The notes under the pieces were generated by a model, which did not search any database, was not told where the DNA came from, and saw nothing but the letters and a program-made list of their open reading frames with translations. Below are positions 42,252 through 50,759 of a stretch of DNA of 64,000 nt, piece by piece. Every line of letters starts with the position of its first letter. The first letter of the stretch is position 1. The translations under genes were made by a program, and so were the position numbers. Source of the stretch: Natronomonas pharaonis DSM 2160 (GTDB taxonomy: Archaea > Halobacteriota > Halobacteria > Halobacteriales > Haloarculaceae); assembly GCF_000026045.1 (NCBI RefSeq), contig NC_007426.1, positions 310,001 to 374,000 of the forward strand, written 5' to 3'.

Positions 42252-43247
42252 TCAGGCGGTCGACAGCGCACCGTCGAGGTCGAACGGGAGGGTCCCGTGC
42301 CGATAGCCTTCGATGTGACCGCTCGGCCGAGCGCGGAACACAACAGTCGGCTCGTGGCCGACGGTCGGGCGCTCGGCGGCGACGGCCGACCATTCAGCAT
42401 CGGTAAACGAGGTACAGTCGACGAAAAGCGCCGCCTCGGGGTGTGCCGCAAGCTGCTCAGAGCGCTTTGCACGCCCTGTCTCTTCGACAGCGGCGACCGG
42501 ATGGTCGGCGTGCGTCCGACGGGCCGGCGGCTCGGGGCGAGTGACCTCCACGAGTCGGCCGTCGACGGCGAAATCGAGGGCGTGACCGCTCTCCTGTTCG
42601 ACCTCGGGGTCGAAATCGAGGCCGGCGTCGACAAACAGCTTTGCGACGGTGAACTCACTCATCGTCGCGCGCATCCGGGTCACATCGTAGCCGGCTGAGG
42701 TGCCGAGTTTCGCGGCCATCGTGTAGCGGTCGTCGTCGAGGCGGCCGCTTTCGAGCAGTGATTCGTAGAACGACAGCCCCGCATCGGCGTCCGCATCGGG
42801 GAAGCCGGCGGCGTCCTCGGCGAAGAACCGTCGGGTTGTCTCCCGGCCGTCCTTCGAACAAAAGACCGGGAGGAAAAACCACGTGAGATGCTCGTAGTCG
42901 GCCAGCCACGGGTCCGTGACTTCGATGCGGGCGGTAAGCTCGCGCTGTGCCCATCGTGAGACGGGGTCCGGGGCCTCGCTGAACGTTTCCTTGTTCGTTC
43001 GCCACAGCGGCTCGGGTGTCTCGGTGTTCCCGAGCCAGTAGGCCCGTCCCGGTCGAAAGCAAAACAGCGCGATGTCGCCGTTGTCCATCTCTAACCGGAC
43101 GGCGTCGTACCGGTCGTCGCCGACGGCGAACCACGGCTCCGAGAGGCGTGCGCCGAAGCGGTCCTCCAGCGGTGCGAGTAGCGCCTCTCGGACGCGGTTG
43201 CGCGTCCAGTCGGCGTTCGAGCGGCGAAAGCGGAGGGGACCTGCCAC
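42252..43247 (-). CDS. DUF5784-like haloarchaeal protein with nuclease-like core
   Basis: 331 residues, MAGPLRFRRSNADWTRNRVREALL N-terminus. A long N-terminal domain with YWLGNTETPEPLWRTNKETF and FFLPVFCSKDGRETTRRFF precedes a C-terminal part (about 200-330). There FTVAKLFVDAGLDFDPEVEQESGHALDFAVDGRLVEVTRPEPP resembles a PD-(D/E)XK strand-turn-strand, but Thr replaces the catalytic Lys. The family is, from memory, haloarchaeal DUF5784. The function is unknown. It lies 73 nt upstream of pheS on the same strand. Confidence 0.78.
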   Translation of the reverse strand: MAGPLRFRRSNADWTRNRVREALLAPLEDRFGARLSEPWFAVGDDRYDAVRLEMDNGDIALFCFRPGRAYWLGNTETPEPLWRTNKETFSEAPDPVSRWAQRELTARIEVTDPWLADYEHLTWFFLPVFCSKDGRETTRRFFAEDAAGFPDADADAGLSFYESLLESGRLDDDRYTMAAKLGTSAGYDVTRMRATMSEFTVAKLFVDAGLDFDPEVEQESGHALDFAVDGRLVEVTRPEPPARRTHADHPVAAVEETGRAKRSEQLAAHPEAALFVDCTSFTDAEWSAVAAERPTVGHEPTVVFRARPSGHIEGYRHGTLPFDLDGALSTA

Positions 43248-43418
43248 GTCTTCCCTTCGTCGTGTGTGCGTTTACCGATTTCGCTTCGGACGGTTTCGGT
43301 TTCAGCTGGGGCCGTTCCCCTCGGCCACCGGCTGCTCGACCGCCGTGTGGCCGGCAGCCGACGCCGGTGAGCCACCCGACACATTCATAGTCAACAACCC
43401 ACAAGGTTCTGGTACACT

Positions 43419-43586
43419 ATGTCAATGGGTGCCTATGACGAGGACGAACACGAGCGTCGCGAAAAGAAGGCGGCAACCGTCGACGCCGCGTTCGACGACG
43501 AGCGGACCAACTACGAAGGGGAAATCGAATACGAGGCTGGCGACTCCGCGGAGGAACTTCTCGACCAGTTCAAGCAGATGCAGTAA
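43419..43586 (+). CDS. DUF5786 family protein, paralogue 2
   Basis: 55 residues, MSMGAYDEDEHERREKKAATVDAAFDDE... with the family core NYEGEIEYEAGDSAEELLDQFKQM. Same layout as the paralogue at 29935 (YDE.E, EGE-EF/EY acidic strand, C-terminal LLDQ/LIDR helix), but with a more basic N-terminal half. ATG at 43419 or two codons later. It overlaps the convergent membrane gene by 17 nt. Confidence 0.8.
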   Translation: MSMGAYDEDEHERREKKAATVDAAFDDERTNYEGEIEYEAGDSAEELLDQFKQMQ

Positions 43587-44268
43587 CGTGTTCTCGGCGC
43601 CACAACAGCAGTATCGAACTTCCTGAGACCACTGTCACTGCCAGCACGTGGCCGACGAGCGCAGCGACCAACAGCGGGTACTCGGTGACAAACGGAACCA
43701 GCAGTAGCTGTGCAAACCCAAAGAGGATGGTCTCGGCGTCGATACGCCGGAACTGCCCTGCAGCAGCCGGGCTGAAGCGATACCGTGCCGACCGCCACAG
43801 TCCGACGAGCGACGCCCACCAACCGGTCCCGATGCGGTAACAGAGGTCCCACAGCACGAGCAGCGTCAGATAGACGACCGGCAGCGGCGCTTCGGGACCG
43901 AAAACGGTCGCAAGCGACGACCCCGGCGATAGCCGGACCAGATACGTGACAAGCGCAACGAAGGCGAGCACCGAAAGCACGACCTCGATGCTGGTGCCGA
44001 ACAGGAGCCGTCGGTAGGCGGCCGGCGGGTCGGTCCGGCGCACGGCAGCGCCGATTCGGAGCATCTCAGCGCTGCCGAGAGCGGCGACCGCGACCGCAAC
44101 GGTACCGGCGACGGCGGCGCTCCAGAGGCCGTAGTACCACGCGAGCAGCAGCACCGCCCCCTCGAAGACGGCGATTTGAATGGCTATCGCTGCTCGGGGC
44201 GGCACATCGATGCCGGGAACCGCGCCGACGATGCTCTCGTAGGTCCATGTTTCGCCGTACTCGGGCAT
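43570..44268 (-). CDS. Multi-pass membrane protein, unknown
   Basis: 232 residues from the ATG at 44266-44268 (MPEYGETWTYESIVG). About six helices: 28-47, 52-72, 92-115, 130-150, and two near 185-222, with a charged loop GLWRSARYRFSPAAAGQFRRIDAE between helices 4 and 5. It is coupled to the epimerase gene upstream (TGATG overlap). I recognise a conserved haloarchaeal membrane family but cannot assign a function. Confidence 0.75.
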   Translation of the reverse strand: MPEYGETWTYESIVGAVPGIDVPPRAAIAIQIAVFEGAVLLLAWYYGLWSAAVAGTVAVAVAALGSAEMLRIGAAVRRTDPPAAYRRLLFGTSIEVVLSVLAFVALVTYLVRLSPGSSLATVFGPEAPLPVVYLTLLVLWDLCYRIGTGWWASLVGLWRSARYRFSPAAAGQFRRIDAETILFGFAQLLLVPFVTEYPLLVAALVGHVLAVTVVSGSSILLLWRREHVTASA

Positions 44269-45158
44269 CAGGCGCCCCCGGACTCGCCGTCGGCCAGCGC
44301 CCGCTGTACGGCTTCGTCGAACGGCGTCAACTCTACCTCGACGTGCTCGTCGATACGACGCTCCGAGACTGTCACCGCGTTGCGGAGTCCAGCCACGAGC
44401 GGCCGGGCAACCCCGGCCGGCACGTCGGTAAAGAGTCTGAGCCAGTGGGCCGACAGCCACGGCGACAGAACCGGTACTGGGACGATTCTGAGCCGGTGGC
44501 CCTGCTGTGCGGCGACCGTCCGAAGCATATCCTCGTAGGTCAACACCTTCGGTCCGCCGATTTCGAACGTCTCGCCGGCCGTCGCTGGCGCTTCGAGTAC
44601 GCCGACCAGATAGGCGACGACATCGTCGATGTATATCGGCTGACAGTCGGTTCGCACCCACCGCGGTGTCACCATCACCGGGAGCCGGTCGGCCAACTGG
44701 CGGATGAGTTCAAAGCTTGCCGACCCGCTGCCCACGATGACTGCCGCCCGGAGCGTCGTCAGCTCGAACGCCCGTTCGCCGAGCACCTGCTCTACCTCGC
44801 GGCGAGAGCGGAGATGCTCCGAGAGGTCGTCCCCCTCGTCACCCAACCCCCCGAGATATATTACCCGGCCGATACCCGCTTGTTCGGCCGCCTCGGCGAA
44901 GCTTGTGGCCGCCCGACGGTCGCGGGCCGCGAAATCACCGCCGGCACCCATCGAGTGAACGAGGTAGTAGGCGGCATCGGCCGAGGGGAGCTCCAGCGGC
45001 GGGTCCAGCAGGTCCCCCTCGACAACGTCGACACCTTCCGGTTTGTCGTAGCGTTCGGCATCGCGGGTCAACGCAACGACATCGTGGCCGTGGTCGACAA
45101 GCGACGCAACCAGCCGGCTGCCGACGAACCCGGTCGCTCCCGCAACGAGCACGCGCAT
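44268..45158 (-). CDS. Atypical SDR NAD(P)-dependent epimerase/reductase
   Basis: 296 residues with the Rossmann motif VAGATGFVGSRLVASL at the N-terminus, VVEGDLLDP, YYLVHSMGAG and IYLGGLGDEG. The absence of the YxxxK catalytic pair and the presence of YLVHSMG place it with atypical SDRs such as DUF2867/ylbE-like proteins or the NDUFA9-type. Likely roles include lipid or quinone-related redox or NAD(P) sensing. It is co-translated with the membrane protein that follows. Confidence 0.87.
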   Translation of the reverse strand: MRVLVAGATGFVGSRLVASLVDHGHDVVALTRDAERYDKPEGVDVVEGDLLDPPLELPSADAAYYLVHSMGAGGDFAARDRRAATSFAEAAEQAGIGRVIYLGGLGDEGDDLSEHLRSRREVEQVLGERAFELTTLRAAVIVGSGSASFELIRQLADRLPVMVTPRWVRTDCQPIYIDDVVAYLVGVLEAPATAGETFEIGGPKVLTYEDMLRTVAAQQGHRLRIVPVPVLSPWLSAHWLRLFTDVPAGVARPLVAGLRNAVTVSERRIDEHVEVELTPFDEAVQRALADGESGGA

Positions 45159-45404
45159 ACCCTACGCTACGTCCCCTAGCCTCAAGTACGTACCCCGAAA
45201 CCTCGCCCTGCTTTGGCCCCCCGGATTGCGACGGTGTCGCTGACAAACCCTCACTAACGTCACACTAACGCTTTCATTTACCATTGAATATCCAACGCAT
45301 AAGTTACAAATATAATTAAAATACCTAACGACGAAAAATTTTAGTCGCACTCAACCGTTTGTTTCGACTGGAGGTGGTGAATCGTGTCGGAGCGACAGCC
45401 CAGC
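45159..45404. other. Gene-poor stretch left of the tnpB element
   Basis: 45159-45350 is AT-rich at its right end (45280-45345) and holds no gene I can support. On the + strand a GGAGGTG Shine-Dalgarno (45370-45376) precedes a GTG at 45384 by 7 nt. It starts a short frame, MSERQPSS, that runs into the element's terminal palindrome. This may be the 5' end of the gene whose 3' part lies on the right of the element. Confidence 0.45.
45384..45404 (+). pseudogene. Candidate 5' fragment of the gene interrupted by tnpB
   Basis: GTG at 45384 with SD GGAGGTG begins seven codons (MSERQPS) before the element boundary near 45405-45411. The matching 3' piece would be 46899-47153, same strand. The link rests on strand, SD and the missing start on the right, not on homology. 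Confidence 0.35.
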
Positions 45405-45620
45405 AGTAAACCACCCTACCCTACTTCGCTCGGGGGCTATGGCCCCGCTCGCTCGTTGAGGGTGGGGCTTTCGCGTGGACTCCCGTTCTACGCCTCGGAA
45501 GAGGCGGGAAGATCGTACTCTCCACTCACGTTCAGTGTCCCGCGATTCAAGCGCACGTCTACGGGTGCGCCTCCGTCGTCTGCGTTTTGCCGACGCCGGA
45601 GATACTGCAAGCCGATGTTC
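45405..45620 (-). ncRNA. Predicted omega/re-RNA (sotRNA) of TnpB
   Basis: TnpB guide RNAs span the 3' part of tnpB and its downstream hairpin region; haloarchaeal tnpB genes are known to give such sense-overlapping RNAs. Here the hairpin region (45411-45465) follows a second small hairpin after the stop codon (CGCCTCTTCCGAGGCG near 45496). The RNA's guide would be the flank beyond about 45405. Extent is inferred, not measured. Confidence 0.55.
45411..45465. repeat. Terminal imperfect palindrome at the 3' side of tnpB
   Basis: CCACCCT (45411-45417) pairs with AGGGTGG (45459-45465), enclosing a GGGGC-TATG-GCCCC type hairpin at about 45432-45446. On the tnpB strand it lies directly after the gene, where IS200/IS605 elements have their right-end hairpin and where the guide RNA ends. 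Confidence 0.75.
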
Positions 45621-46696
45621 TTGGAAGCGTTGTAGTCGGCGTGGTTCTGGTAGCCACAATCCTGACATTCGAAGTCTTCGCCGTGGCGGTTATCATCGTG
45701 GGTAAACCCACAGGTCGAACACCGTTTTGACGTGTTCCGTGGGTCCACTTGCACGACTTTGACGCCCTGCTCTCTGGCTTTGTATTCGACGTACTCGTAG
45801 AGGCGACGGAACGCCCACAGATGGTGCCACGATGCTTCTGGGACGTTCTCACGAATGTCGGTCAGATCCTCGAACACGATATGCGAACAGTCGTGTTCGA
45901 CTGCTTCTGCGACGATCTCGTTGGCAACACGATGCAGGAATATCTCGAAGCGTCCGTCCTCCTTGCGCTCGACGCCTGCTATCGCGTCGTGTGCCGCTCG
46001 CGTTCCGCACTGTTGGAGGTCGCCACGCCGTTTCTCGTACTCTCGCTTCCAGTGGTTGAACTCGTCTGCCGACCAGAACCGTCCGGTCGAAGCCACCGCG
46101 AGTTGGTTCACACCGAGGTCCACACCGAGGACTGTGCTGTGCCCGGTAGTGGGTTCGGTGTCGTCGTCCTCTTTGAGCATCGACGCATGGAGATACCAGT
46201 CGCTGTCACGCCGATGGAGTGTCGCCCGCCGAAACTCGTAGTCTTCGTCTGTGACGTACTTTGTCGGCGGTGTATCGGCATCGTCAGGTAGAATGTAGTC
46301 GCACTCAATCCGTCCGTCCGGTGTTGAGAGCGAAGCGTGGTCACGATGGAACGTTGCGCTTCGCTTGTCGTAGACGGCAGTATCCGCCGTGAACGTCGGA
46401 CGAGACGTATCTGGGTCGTTTTTGAGACGTTCGACGCCGCTTTTGACGGATTCGACGGCTTGGCGAATCCCCTTCTGGACAAGATTTGCGGTCAGCTCCG
46501 TGTCCTCACGTAGCTGGTCGTAGAGGGCGCGTTCGGCCTTCGCTTTCGAAGTGACGTGGTAGCCGTCATCGCCGTGCCAGCACCACTCACTCGCGGTGTT
46601 GGCGCAGTATTTGAATTGCTCGACAGTCTCTCGAAGGTGCGTATCTGCGCCTTCGGGTGTGTCGAGCTTGATAACGGCGGTACGACGGTATTCCAC
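45488..46696 (-). CDS. tnpB: TnpB RNA-guided endonuclease (OrfB, IS200/IS605 group)
   Basis: 402 residues from the GTG at 46696 (VEYRRTAVIKLD). An in-frame start 19 codons upstream exists, but the family N-terminus fits the GTG. The RuvC triad is complete: Asp193 (GVDLGVNQLAV), Glu276 (IVFEDLTDIRE) and Asp354 (HADYNASKN). The zinc finger has CSTC (326, 329) and CQDC (344, 347). The protein is thus probably active as an RNA-guided nuclease that promotes retention of the element at its donor site. No tnpA is nearby. Confidence 0.94.
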   Translation of the reverse strand: MEYRRTAVIKLDTPEGADTHLRETVEQFKYCANTASEWCWHGDDGYHVTSKAKAERALYDQLREDTELTANLVQKGIRQAVESVKSGVERLKNDPDTSRPTFTADTAVYDKRSATFHRDHASLSTPDGRIECDYILPDDADTPPTKYVTDEDYEFRRATLHRRDSDWYLHASMLKEDDDTEPTTGHSTVLGVDLGVNQLAVASTGRFWSADEFNHWKREYEKRRGDLQQCGTRAAHDAIAGVERKEDGRFEIFLHRVANEIVAEAVEHDCSHIVFEDLTDIRENVPEASWHHLWAFRRLYEYVEYKAREQGVKVVQVDPRNTSKRCSTCGFTHDDNRHGEDFECQDCGYQNHADYNASKNIGLQYLRRRQNADDGGAPVDVRLNRGTLNVSGEYDLPASSEA

Positions 46697-46754
46697 TGTC
46701 TTTTCACATATGCGCTTGTAGTTACTTAATGATTGGGAGTTGGCAGGCGACAAT

Positions 46755-46904
46755 CTGGTGGCTGGTCAGTACCGTGTCGGCTTCTGCTCACGGGCCTGCG
46801 GCCCGTTCGCACGGCCCGAGGGATCTTCGATCCCTCGCTGTCCTCCCCACCCTACTCGCTTGTGCTTCCGCCGAGGCCGGAAGCCCGGCGCTCCTTGAGG
46901 GTGG
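46755..46904. repeat. Hairpin cluster and terminal palindrome at the 5' side of tnpB
   Basis: Three inverted repeats lie in a row on the right: ACGGGCC-TGC-GGCCCGT near 46789, CGAGGGATC-TTC-GATCCCTCG near 46817-46837, and the terminal CCACCCT...AGGGTGG (46847-46904) with GCTTCCG-CCGAGG-CCGGAAGC inside. The last has the same outer arms as the left-end palindrome. Confidence 0.75.
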
Positions 46905-47153
46905 AGCCTCCACCTCGTATTCGGTGACATCCCTCGCATCGCCCGTCCGAAACATCCGGACGAACTGCGGCTAATCGACCCGGCGGAGCTCTCACGGTAT
47001 GACCTCCTGCTTGCGACGATTCCGCTGGTCCTGCTTGCGGCGTGGGCTGTCGGCCAGTACGCCGACGCTCCCGCCTGGCTTGCGCTCGGGGCTGGTTCGC
47101 TCGCGGCGCTGCTTGCCGTCGCGGATGGGCTGGCGGTGAACCCGCCCGTCTAG
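46899..47153 (+). pseudogene. N-terminally truncated membrane protein gene next to tnpB element
   Basis: A coding frame opens just after the right-end palindrome, past a TGA at 46896-46898, and runs 84 codons to TAG at 47151. It has no ATG, GTG or TTG start in its first 60 codons. It reads ...VFGDIPRIARPKHPDELRLIDPAELSRYDLLLATIPLVLLA..., then hydrophobic helices and ends VNPPV. The SRYDLLLA helix resembles a small haloarchaeal membrane protein family as I recall it. The element has removed its start region. Confidence 0.6.
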
Positions 47154-47192
47154 TCCGGCGGCTTTTGTCCGTGCGGTCTGTACTATCGCCGC

Positions 47193-47402
47193 ATGGCAAG
47201 CGACCCCTGTGAAGCCTGCGGCGAGGATGTCCAGATAGGCGGCGGTATTTCCGGTATCTGGTCGTCCGACCCATCCGGGACCGGCGGGATGACGCTGGAG
47301 TTCGCCGACGGGTCGGCGTTCTTCCTGTGTTTCGACTGCATCGAGTCGCTCCCTGAGGAGCCGACAGTCGACGATGTCCGTGACCTGACCGACGACGGGT
47401 AG
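47193..47402 (+). CDS. Small zinc-binding haloarchaeal protein
   Basis: 69 residues with two CxxC pairs, CEAC (6-9) and CFDC (46-49), likely one zinc site, and a Gly-rich acidic middle ([22 protein letters not shown]). The pattern fits small haloarchaeal zinc-ribbon proteins of unknown function. It starts at 47193, about 110 nt before alaS on the same strand. Confidence 0.75.
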   Translation: MASDPCEACGEDVQIGGGISGIWSSDPSGTGGMTLEFADGSAFFLCFDCIESLPEEPTVDDVRDLTDDG

Positions 47403-47505
47403 CCGAACCTGTCTCCTATGGCCCGCAGAGCGCTGCTCTGTGCTGTCTCTCGGAATTCGGGCCACTCGAAAACCCTTTAGCCAGTCACGGGCCAAACGGG
47501 GTGTA

Positions 47506-50304
47506 ATGAGCGACCTCGACGAGGAGTACCAGCTCGACTATTTCCACGAGGAGGGATTCGAACGGAAAGAGTGTCCCTCCTGTGGGGCGCACTTCTGGAC
47601 GCGCGACAGCGAGCGGGACATCTGTGGGGAGCCGCCGTGTGCCGACTACGATTTCATCGGCGACCCGGGCTTCGACACCGAGTACAGCCTCGAAGAGATG
47701 CGAGAGGCGTTTCTCTCGTTTTTCGAAGACCACGACCACGAGCGCATCGAGCCGTATCCGGTCGCGGCCAACCGCTGGCGTGACGATGTCCTGCTGACGC
47801 AGGCGTCGATTTATGACTTCCAGCCGCTTGTCACCTCCGGGGAGACGCCGCCGCCGGCCAACCCGCTGACGATCTCTCAGCCCTGCATCCGGATGCAGGA
47901 CATCGACAACGTGGGCAAGACCGGCCGACACACGATGGCCTTCGAGATGATGGCCCACCACGCGTTCAACGCCCGTGAGGACATCGACGACCCGGACCAG
48001 TATGCCTACGAGGGCGAGGTCTACTGGAAGAGCGAGACGGTCGCCTACTGCGACCAACTGCTCGATGAACTCGGCGCCGACATCGAGGACGTCACCTACA
48101 TTGAGGACCCGTGGGTCGGCGGCGGCAACGCCGGCCCGGCAATCGAGGTCATCTACCGGGGGCTGGAGCTGGCGACGCTGGTCTTCATGTGCATGGAGCA
48201 AGACCCCGACGGCGACTACGAACTCAAGGACGGCAACCGGTATTCGTATATGGATACCTACGTCGTCGACACCGGCTACGGGCTCGAACGCTGGACGTGG
48301 ATGTCACAGGGGACACCGACCGTCTACGAGGCGGTCTACCCCGAGATGATATCCTTCCTGAAAGACAACGCCGGCCTCGACTACAGCGACCGCGAGGAGT
48401 CGCTTGTCAACCGGGCCGCGCGGCTCTCCGGCAAGCTCGACATCGACGATGTCGACGACGTGGAGGCCGCCCGCGACGACATCGCCGACGAACTCGGCGT
48501 CGAAACCGACGAACTCCGTGCGCTCGTCGAGCCGCTCGAAGACATCTACGCCATCGCGGACCACTGCCGAACGCTGGCGTACATGCTCGGCGACGGCATC
48601 GTCCCCTCCAACGTCGGCACTGGCTATCTCGCCCGGATGGTCCTGCGGCGGACCAAGCGGCTTGCCGACGGCGTCGGCGTCGATGCGCCGCTCGACGAAC
48701 TCGTCGACATGCAGGCCGAGCGGCTCGACTACGAGAACCGCGATACCGTCCGCGATATCGTCCGCACCGAGGTCGAAAAGTACCGCGAAACGCTCGAACG
48801 GGGCCGGCGACACGTCGAACGGCTCGCCGAGGAGTACGCCCAAAAGGGCGACCCGATTCCGCTTGATGAGGTCATCGAACTCTACGACAGCCGCGGCATC
48901 CAGCCCGAGACCGTCGAGGAAATCGCCGCCGACCACGGTGCCGATGTCGAGATTCCGGACGACTTCTACTCGCTTGTGGCCGAGCGGCACGGCGAGGCTG
49001 ACGCCGACGCCGACGACGGCACGCTCGCCGGCGACGACGACCGCATTGCCGACCTTCCGGAGACGGAGAAACTCTACTACGAGGAGCCGGAGCGGACCGA
49101 CTTCGAGGCGGTCGTCCTCGATGTCATCGAACGCGACGCCGACGGCGAGACGGTCTACGATGTCGCGCTCGACCAGACGATGTTTTACCCCGAGGGCGGC
49201 GGTCAGCCGGCCGACACCGGAACGCTATCGACCGACGACGTGGCCGCGGAGGTCACCGATGTCCAAGAGACCAACGGCGTCGTTCTCCACCGGACCGACG
49301 AGGCCCCCGGTAAAGGCGAGTTCGTCCGCGGCCAGATAGACGGCGTTCGCCGCCGCCGGCTGATGCAACACCACACCGCGACCCATATCGTTGGCCACGC
49401 CGCACGGCAGGTGCTCGGCGACCACGTCCGGCAGGCCGGCGCACAGAAAGGCGTCGAATCGGCGCGGTTCGACATCCGCCACTACGAGCGCATCTCCCGT
49501 GAGGAGGTAAAACGCATTGAACGGGTCGCGAACAACATCGTAACCGACAACCTGCCGGTCAAACAGGAGTGGCCAAAGCGAAATGAAGCCGAAGCCGACT
49601 ACGGCTTCGATATCTATCAGGGCGGTATCCCGCCGGGGGAGACACTCCGGCTGATTCAGGTCGGCGAGGACGTACAAGCCTGTGCCGGCACACACGTCCT
49701 GCAGACGGGAGATATCGGTACCATCAAGATTCTCTCGACAGAGCGCGTCCAAGACGGCGTCGAGCGCTTGGTGTTTGCGGCCGGCGACGCCGCCATTGAG
49801 GCGACCCAGCGGACCGAGGATGCCCTCTATGACACCGCTGAGGTACTCGATGTCTCACCACAGGAGGTCCCCGCCACGGCCGAGCGGTTCTTCGAGGAGT
49901 GGAAGGACCGTGGCAAGCGCATCGAGGAGCTGAAAGAACAGCTTGCGGAGGCCAGAGCCCACGGCGGCGACGGCGGCGAGGAGGTCGACCTCGGCGGGAC
50001 GACAGCGGTCGTCCAGCGGGTCGACGGCGACATGGACGACCTGCGGGCGACTGCGAACGCGCTCGTCGAAGACGGCACTGTCGCCGTCCTCGGCAGTGGC
50101 GACGACAGCGCGACGTTCGTTGTCGCTGTTCCGGACAATGTCGATATCAACGCCGGCGCAGTCGTCGGCGAACTCGCAGACCGCGTCGGCGGCGGTGGCG
50201 GCGGCCCGCCGGACTTCGCACAGGGCGGTGGCCCCGATGTCGACAGCCTCGACGAGGCGCTCGATGCGGCTCCCGAGATACTCCGCTCGATGCTCGAAGC
50301 ATAG
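47506..50304 (+). CDS. alaS: Alanyl-tRNA synthetase
   Basis: 932 residues from the ATG at 47506 ([18 protein letters not shown]), after a [10 protein letters not shown] zinc motif typical of archaeal AlaRS. The class II core (motif 1-3 region near 60-290: [31 protein letters not shown]) is followed by the tRNA-recognition helices. The editing domain has [14 protein letters not shown] and [13 protein letters not shown], whose His and Cys bind the editing zinc. A coiled-coil and Gly-rich C-Ala domain ends the protein. Confidence 0.97.
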   Translation: MSDLDEEYQLDYFHEEGFERKECPSCGAHFWTRDSERDICGEPPCADYDFIGDPGFDTEYSLEEMREAFLSFFEDHDHERIEPYPVAANRWRDDVLLTQASIYDFQPLVTSGETPPPANPLTISQPCIRMQDIDNVGKTGRHTMAFEMMAHHAFNAREDIDDPDQYAYEGEVYWKSETVAYCDQLLDELGADIEDVTYIEDPWVGGGNAGPAIEVIYRGLELATLVFMCMEQDPDGDYELKDGNRYSYMDTYVVDTGYGLERWTWMSQGTPTVYEAVYPEMISFLKDNAGLDYSDREESLVNRAARLSGKLDIDDVDDVEAARDDIADELGVETDELRALVEPLEDIYAIADHCRTLAYMLGDGIVPSNVGTGYLARMVLRRTKRLADGVGVDAPLDELVDMQAERLDYENRDTVRDIVRTEVEKYRETLERGRRHVERLAEEYAQKGDPIPLDEVIELYDSRGIQPETVEEIAADHGADVEIPDDFYSLVAERHGEADADADDGTLAGDDDRIADLPETEKLYYEEPERTDFEAVVLDVIERDADGETVYDVALDQTMFYPEGGGQPADTGTLSTDDVAAEVTDVQETNGVVLHRTDEAPGKGEFVRGQIDGVRRRRLMQHHTATHIVGHAARQVLGDHVRQAGAQKGVESARFDIRHYERISREEVKRIERVANNIVTDNLPVKQEWPKRNEAEADYGFDIYQGGIPPGETLRLIQVGEDVQACAGTHVLQTGDIGTIKILSTERVQDGVERLVFAAGDAAIEATQRTEDALYDTAEVLDVSPQEVPATAERFFEEWKDRGKRIEELKEQLAEARAHGGDGGEEVDLGGTTAVVQRVDGDMDDLRATANALVEDGTVAVLGSGDDSATFVVAVPDNVDINAGAVVGELADRVGGGGGGPPDFAQGGGPDVDSLDEALDAAPEILRSMLEA

Positions 50305-50345
50305 CGGCCGACGGATATAGGTTGCTCACGGGCGAACGCCATCGC

Positions 50346-50693
50346 ATGGGTATCATTGGCTCGCTCGTCGCGTTCGTTGTCGCGCTGCTTGTCGGCGGGC
50401 TGGCGATTTTCGTCAGCGCCAGCCTCACCGTCGACGTACAGGACTACAGCCACGCCGTCGTGACGGCGTTTATCGGCGCAGTCGGGTGGGCGCTTTTCGC
50501 GTGGATACCGCTCATCGGGACGCTCTTGGCGCTCATCGTGTGGGTCGGCGTCATCAACTGGCGCTATCCGGGCGGCTGGAAAGCCGCCGCGCTCATCGGT
50601 ATCGTCGCGTGGCTTTCGGCGCTCGTCATCCTTGCCGTGCTGAACGGCGTGTTGAACCTCGGCATCGGTGCGTTCGGCGTGCCCGGGGCCTGA
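50346..50693 (+). CDS. Small multi-pass membrane protein, unknown
   Basis: 115 residues with three to four hydrophobic helices (about 3-27, 38-70, 80-103) and a short acidic loop TVDVQDYSHAVV. The ATG is at 50346, 42 nt after alaS on the same strand, so it may share that transcript. No motif recognised. Confidence 0.72.
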   Translation: MGIIGSLVAFVVALLVGGLAIFVSASLTVDVQDYSHAVVTAFIGAVGWALFAWIPLIGTLLALIVWVGVINWRYPGGWKAAALIGIVAWLSALVILAVLNGVLNLGIGAFGVPGA

Positions 50694-50759
50694 CGGAGGC
50701 GACGCCGTCTTCGTAACATAGCAATCCGGGTCGATTAACCACCAAGTAGAGAGCGCGGC

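Larger units (their letters stand above)
45405..46904 (-). mobile_element. IS1341-type (IS200/IS605 group) tnpB-only element
   Basis: About 1.5 kb with an intact tnpB and no tnpA transposase, bounded by the two related palindromes at 45411-45465 and 46847-46904. No target-site duplication is expected for this group. Exact ends are uncertain by about 10 nt; TTTAC directly after the right-end hairpin is a plausible cleavage-site-like sequence. Confidence 0.8.

Noticed and set aside
42179-42658. pheS with a 160-codon N-terminal extension
   Set aside because: The extension overlaps the preceding gene in antisense-like composition (SRSTSTV...), and the true N-terminus MRLPETQLALLEA is at 42178.
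45411-46904. The element's palindromes as CRISPR repeats or tRNA genes
   Set aside because: Only two copies, 1.4 kb apart, with hairpins bounding a tnpB gene; no cloverleaf or spacer pattern.
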